Assembly (NCBI GenBank): GCA_003512955.1
Contig: DOTG01000003.1
Coordinates: 62,001-126,000, forward strand
Reading direction: 5' to 3'
Source of the DNA: Marinilabiliales bacterium
Lineage (GTDB): Bacteria; Bacteroidota; Bacteroidia; Bacteroidales; SZUA-534
DNA: 64,000 nt
The notes beneath the pieces are model-generated. The model did not search any database. It was not told where the DNA came from and saw nothing but the letters and a program-made list of their open reading frames with translations. Position 1 is the first letter of the stretch. Each line of letters starts with the position of its first letter. The translations under genes were made by a program, and so were the position numbers. Positions 60,802 through 64,000 of this stretch are shown piece after piece.

Positions 60802-63321
60802 ATGAAAAGAATTATCGTACCGCTATCTGTTTTAATGATTACTACCAGCCTGTTTATTTCGTGCAAACAGCAAGATAAAGGCGAAGCAAGAGTTGATGCG
60901 CTCATCAAACAAATGACCCTGGACGAGAAGCTCGACTTTATTGGTGGTTACCAGGATTTCAATATCCGTGGAATTGAACGTCTGGGAATTCCCGAAATCC
61001 GTTTTGCCGACGGCCCCATTGGGGTCAGGAATTACGGAGCATCCACAGCTTATCCCGCCGGAATCAATCTGGCAGCCACTTTCGATAAAGAATCGGCTTA
61101 TGCTACCGGTAAAGCCATTGGATGTGAAGCCCGTGCAAAGAATGTACATGTAATGTTGGGCCCGGCCATGAATACCTACCGGGCGCCTTTTTGTGGCCGG
61201 AACTTTGAATATTTGGGCGAAGACCCATATTTGGCCGGGCAAATAGCTGCCAATTATACCCAAGGAATGCAGGCTGAAGGAGTGATGGCCACTGCCAAAC
61301 ATTATGCAGCCAACAATCAGGAATTTAGCCGTCACCATACCTCTTCCGATATGGATGAACGCACCTTGCACGAGATTTACCTGCCTGCATTCAAAGCTGC
61401 GGTAGAACAAGGGCATGTTGCCAGCATCATGACTTCGTACAACTTGGTCAACGGGATTCATGCCTCACAAAACGATTACCTTATCAATCAGGTTCTGAAA
61501 CACGATTGGGGCTTTGATGGTTTTGTAATGTCCGATTGGGTTTCAACTTACGATGGATTGGCCTGTGCCAAAGGCGGGCTTGACCTGGAGATGCCTTCAG
61601 GGAAATTCATGCATCCCGACACCCTACGCCCTGCTATTGAAAACGGTACTTTGGATATTAAAATTATCGATGACAAAATCCGGAGAATCCTTAGGACTTA
61701 CATCCGCTTTGGGCTTTTCGAAAATCCCGACATCAGCAAAGGATATGTGCCCGATTCACAATTGGTACGGCAAACCGCTTTGAATGCTGCCCGCTCGGGA
61801 ATGGTCCTTTTAAAGAATGAAAATAGTTTTCTTCCTTTAAAAAAAGAATCTTTAAAAACTATTGCTGTGATTGGGCCAAATGGTGCCCCTTTAAATAGCG
61901 GAGGAGGTGGCAGCTCAAAGGTTGAAGCCTTACACCCACTTTCACTGGTGGAAGCCATCAAAGAAATAGCCGGATCTGATGTTAAAGTGGAATATGCTAA
62001 GGGTGTGGTTACCAAAGAACGCCTGCCTAATAGCTTTTTCGAATCTTTTAAATGCTATACCAAGTTAGATGGCAATAAAACACCCGGTGTCCAGGCAGAT
62101 TTCTTCGCCAACACCAAATTGGCCGGCGATGTATTTGTTACCAACACCTATCCGTCGCTTAACCTTACAGCCACCGACATGGCCATGAAAGGGTTACCGG
62201 AAAATAATTTTTCGGCCCGGTTTACGTGCTACTTTCAACCGGAAAAAACCGCCAATTATTTCTTAGGTGTCTCAGGTGATGATGGCTACCGCATGTATCT
62301 TGACGATAAATTAATTATTGACCTTTGGCAGGATCAAGGTGAAACATCCCAACATTACCAAACAAAATTAATGGCGGGCAAAGAATACAAACTGACCGTA
62401 GAATACTACCAAGCCGGAGGAGATGCCATCATCCGGATGAATGTTGATGCCAAAACCAGTATTGAAATAGATACTGCTGATGTTAAAAATGAGGCTATTG
62501 AACTCGCGAAAAAGAGCGATCTGGTCATTTTCTCCGTGGGTTTTGATGCAGAGACAGAAAGTGAAGGATTCGACCGCACCTTTGAAATGCCTTACCAACA
62601 AGATCAATTGATTAGTGAGGTTTTAGCCGTGAATCCTAATGCTGTGATGGTTTTAAATGCTGGAGGCAATGTAAATATGGAACCTTGGTATCAAGGTCTT
62701 AAAGGCCTGTTACATGCCTGGTATCCCGGTCAGGAAGGAAATTTGGCAGCTGCTGAAATTCTTTTTGGCATCACCAACCCTTCAGGAAAGTTACCTGCTT
62801 CATTCGAAGTAAAATTTGAAGACAACCCTACGTTTAAAAGCTACTGGGATGCAGATAAAGATTTGAAAGTATCATACGATGAAGGAATCTTCGTGGGTTA
62901 CCGCCATTACGACCAAAGCGAAACCAAACCCCGCTTCCCATTTGGATTTGGATTGTCGTACACCACGTTTGAATATACAAATCTAGCATTGAATTCAAAT
63001 TCCATAAAATCAGGAGGAAAGGTTACCGTTACCGTTGATATTAAAAACACCGGTGCTGTAGCCGGAAGCGAGGCGGTTCAGTTGTATGTTTCAGACCCAA
63101 AATCAGCACTTCCCCGGCCTGTAAAAGAGCTGAAGGCCTTCGGCAAAACTACCCTTCAACCGGGCGAAACTAAAACACTCTCCTTTGAATTGGATAAAGC
63201 AGCCTTTTCTTACTATAATCCTGAACAACATGTCTGGGTGTTGGAGCCAGGTGAATTTGAAATTCTGGTAGGAAGTTCCTCGGTAGATATCCGTCAAAAA
63301 GCGGTATTAACCATTCAATAA
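60802..63321 (+). CDS. GH3 beta-glucosidase lipoprotein with inserted PA14 domain
   Basis: 839 aa. Lipobox 'SLFISC' (Cys21) marks it as a lipoprotein; KQQ after Cys may keep it periplasmic. (alpha/beta)8 domain (~35-330) with nucleophile Asp245 in 'GFVMSDWVSTYDG'; 'AKHYAANNQE' and 'DERTLHEIYLPAF' are typical. The (alpha/beta)6 domain starts ~350 and is split by a PA14 domain (~410-560, 'NYFLGVSGDDGYRMYLDDKLIIDLW'), then 'ESEGFDR' (acid/base Glu588), 'AWYPGQEGNLAAAEILFG' and a C-terminal fibronectin-III-like domain (~720-835). The PA14 insertion is found in GH3 enzymes such as BglX relatives and Kluyveromyces BglI. Acts on beta-linked gluco-oligosaccharides; exact linkage unknown. Standalone with its own terminator. 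Confidence 0.92.
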   Translation: MKRIIVPLSVLMITTSLFISCKQQDKGEARVDALIKQMTLDEKLDFIGGYQDFNIRGIERLGIPEIRFADGPIGVRNYGASTAYPAGINLAATFDKESAYATGKAIGCEARAKNVHVMLGPAMNTYRAPFCGRNFEYLGEDPYLAGQIAANYTQGMQAEGVMATAKHYAANNQEFSRHHTSSDMDERTLHEIYLPAFKAAVEQGHVASIMTSYNLVNGIHASQNDYLINQVLKHDWGFDGFVMSDWVSTYDGLACAKGGLDLEMPSGKFMHPDTLRPAIENGTLDIKIIDDKIRRILRTYIRFGLFENPDISKGYVPDSQLVRQTALNAARSGMVLLKNENSFLPLKKESLKTIAVIGPNGAPLNSGGGGSSKVEALHPLSLVEAIKEIAGSDVKVEYAKGVVTKERLPNSFFESFKCYTKLDGNKTPGVQADFFANTKLAGDVFVTNTYPSLNLTATDMAMKGLPENNFSARFTCYFQPEKTANYFLGVSGDDGYRMYLDDKLIIDLWQDQGETSQHYQTKLMAGKEYKLTVEYYQAGGDAIIRMNVDAKTSIEIDTADVKNEAIELAKKSDLVIFSVGFDAETESEGFDRTFEMPYQQDQLISEVLAVNPNAVMVLNAGGNVNMEPWYQGLKGLLHAWYPGQEGNLAAAEILFGITNPSGKLPASFEVKFEDNPTFKSYWDADKDLKVSYDEGIFVGYRHYDQSETKPRFPFGFGLSYTTFEYTNLALNSNSIKSGGKVTVTVDIKNTGAVAGSEAVQLYVSDPKSALPRPVKELKAFGKTTLQPGETKTLSFELDKAAFSYYNPEQHVWVLEPGEFEILVGSSSVDIRQKAVLTIQ

Positions 63322-63344
63322 ACTACTTTTTAAATTTGAACCGA

Positions 63345-63377
63345 AAGCTGCCCGATAAAAATTGGGCGGCTTTTTTT
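63345..63377 (+). terminator. rho-independent terminator after the GH3 gene
   Basis: AAGCTGCCC (63345-63353) pairs with GGGCGGCTT (63364-63372, one G-T pair), followed by a T run to 63377. Confidence 0.8.
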
Positions 63378-63446
63378 CAGCCTGATATTTTGAGGGCATG
63401 AAACAGGAAATAACTTTCTATACATGAAAACTATAGCAATATTGCT

Positions 63447-63454
63447 TAAATTTG
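63447..63454 (+). promoter_or_regulatory. -7 promoter box of the toxin-antitoxin pair
   Basis: TAAATTTG is a perfect TAnnTTTG, 17 bases before the ATG at 63472. It lies downstream of the earlier in-frame ATG (63424), so transcription from it supports the later start. Confidence 0.55.
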
Positions 63455-63471
63455 TAAAAATTTCAATTGCT

Positions 63472-63705
63472 ATGAACGGAATAGAATTAAAAAAGCAACT
63501 CCATGATCAAATTGAGATACTCGATGAGAAATCGTTAGAAGCAGTGTACACCCTTTTCCAAAATTATTTCGGCAAGAAATCAGAAATTGAACTTACCGAT
63601 GCACACATTGATTTGATTGAGGAACGATTGCAAGATTACCTAAAGAATCCCGAACATACAATGAGTTGGGAAGAATCAAACAATTTGCTGAAGAAGTATT
63701 TATGA
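63472..63705 (+). CDS. addiction-module antitoxin
   Basis: 77 aa from ATG 63472 ('MNGIELKKQLHDQIEILDEKSLEAVYTLF'). The 16-codon longer reading starts before the promoter box. A helical, acidic protein; the first half resembles short dimerising antitoxin domains and the second has 'DAHIDLIEERLQDYLKNPEHTMSWEESNNLLKKYL'. The 'xMSWEE' C-terminal segment is typical of antitoxins of RelE/ParE toxins ('addiction module component'). Its TGA overlaps the toxin ATG by four bases (ATGA), so translation is coupled and toxin is made only with antitoxin. Confidence 0.8.
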   Translation: MNGIELKKQLHDQIEILDEKSLEAVYTLFQNYFGKKSEIELTDAHIDLIEERLQDYLKNPEHTMSWEESNNLLKKYL

Positions 63706-64000
63706 GCTTTGAAGTTCACTTAAAACTTGAAGCACACCAAGATATTTTTGAAGCAATTCTTTGGTATGAATCCAAAAGAGATGGACTGGGAGGAGAATTT
63801 TATCTTGAAATTGAGAAGGTTAAAAATCTACTAAGAAAAAATCCTGACCTATTTGAAATCAAATACAAAAACATTGTACGATGGGTACAAACCGAAAGAT
63901 TTCCGTACATTGTTGTTTTCGTGATTGATGTATCTAAAGTTGTAATTCTAGCAGTAGTAAGTACCCACCGCAATCCTAAAATCTGGAAAGAAAGAATCTA
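63702..64000 (+). CDS. RelE/ParE-family toxin (ends at the window edge)
   Basis: 99 codons visible; the window ends in 'TA', probably the start of a stop codon, so the protein is likely complete at 99 aa. It reads 'MSFEVHLKLEAHQDIFEAILWYESKRDGLGGEFYLEIEKV', 'NPDLFEIKYKNIVRWVQTERFPYIVVFVIDVSKVVILAVVSTHRNPKIWKER', which follows the ParE/RelE plan: first strand, helix pair 'D...A..WY......G..F...', then 'R......FPY.V.F.I....V.I.AV.H...P..W..R'. ParE toxins poison gyrase and RelE toxins cut mRNA on ribosomes; this subtype cannot be separated by eye. It overlaps the antitoxin by ATGA. Confidence 0.85.
   Translation, partial: MSFEVHLKLEAHQDIFEAILWYESKRDGLGGEFYLEIEKVKNLLRKNPDLFEIKYKNIVRWVQTERFPYIVVFVIDVSKVVILAVVSTHRNPKIWKERI

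Overview
The window is a chromosomal segment of a Bacteroidota bacterium, probably Marinilabiliales/Bacteroidales-like (order is an inference; phylum is well supported). The signs are a SusC/SusD outer-membrane pair, CarboxypepD_reg-type TonB receptors, lipoproteins with Bacteroidota-style lipoboxes, many Bacteroidota -7 promoter boxes (TAnnTTTG), the ftsK-lolA arrangement and a DUF5063/3'-5' exonuclease/RlmI-type cluster. The DNA is moderately AT-rich. No rRNA, tRNA, CRISPR array, phage or intact transposase was seen.

Layout. 1-0.7 kb: truncated start of a bile-acid:sodium symporter-family gene, a compact divergent promoter, and the decayed 3' end of an MFS transporter gene. 0.8-13.4 kb: a phosphate-themed block with an LTA-synthase-like phosphoglycerol transferase, a diacylglycerol-kinase-like lipid kinase, a PiT phosphate transporter fused to a PhoU-like tail, a TonB receptor, a beta-helix-like lipoprotein, and a PhoB/PhoR-type two-component pair. 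The PiT promoter carries TTAACA repeats at 11-bp spacing that look like a Pho box. 13.5-15.5 kb: a class III adenylate cyclase, with a frameshifted partial copy of its 5' end and a perfect 20-bp hairpin next to it. 15.6-22.7 kb: a SusC-SusD-lipoprotein-lipoprotein operon of unknown substrate without enzymes. 23-26.1 kb: histidine degradation (hutI, fused ftcD). 26.1-26.9 kb: an intergenic repeat cluster including a MITE-like element. 26.9-34.1 kb: an Omp85-type protein, then two hybrid histidine kinases and a lone receiver protein. 34.1-38.4 kb: ftsK-lolA, a second inverted-repeat element and a lipoprotein. 38.7-43.8 kb: carbamate kinase, ornithine carbamoyltransferase, S9 peptidase. 44-48.4 kb: CPA2 antiporter and the DUF5063-exonuclease-methyltransferase operon. 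48.6-53.9 kb: GT2, pgl and zwf divergent from gnd (oxidative pentose phosphate pathway). 54-60.4 kb: a TPR protein and an elbB-sixA-ppk-ppx polyphosphate cluster. 60.8-63.3 kb: GH3 beta-glucosidase. 63.4-64 kb: a type II toxin-antitoxin pair cut by the window edge.

How the genes fit together. Phosphate recurs: outer-membrane uptake (TonB receptor plus lipoprotein), inner-membrane uptake (PiT-PhoU), sensing (PhoB/PhoR), storage (Ppk/Ppx) and membrane lipid headgroup turnover (LtaS-like plus lipid kinase). Nitrogen catabolism is a second theme (hutI/ftcD, carbamate kinase/OTCase, secreted peptidase). The best candidates for something undescribed are the putative Pho-controlled TonB receptor/beta-helix lipoprotein system, the orphan SusCD operon, and two small non-coding elements with terminal inverted repeats.
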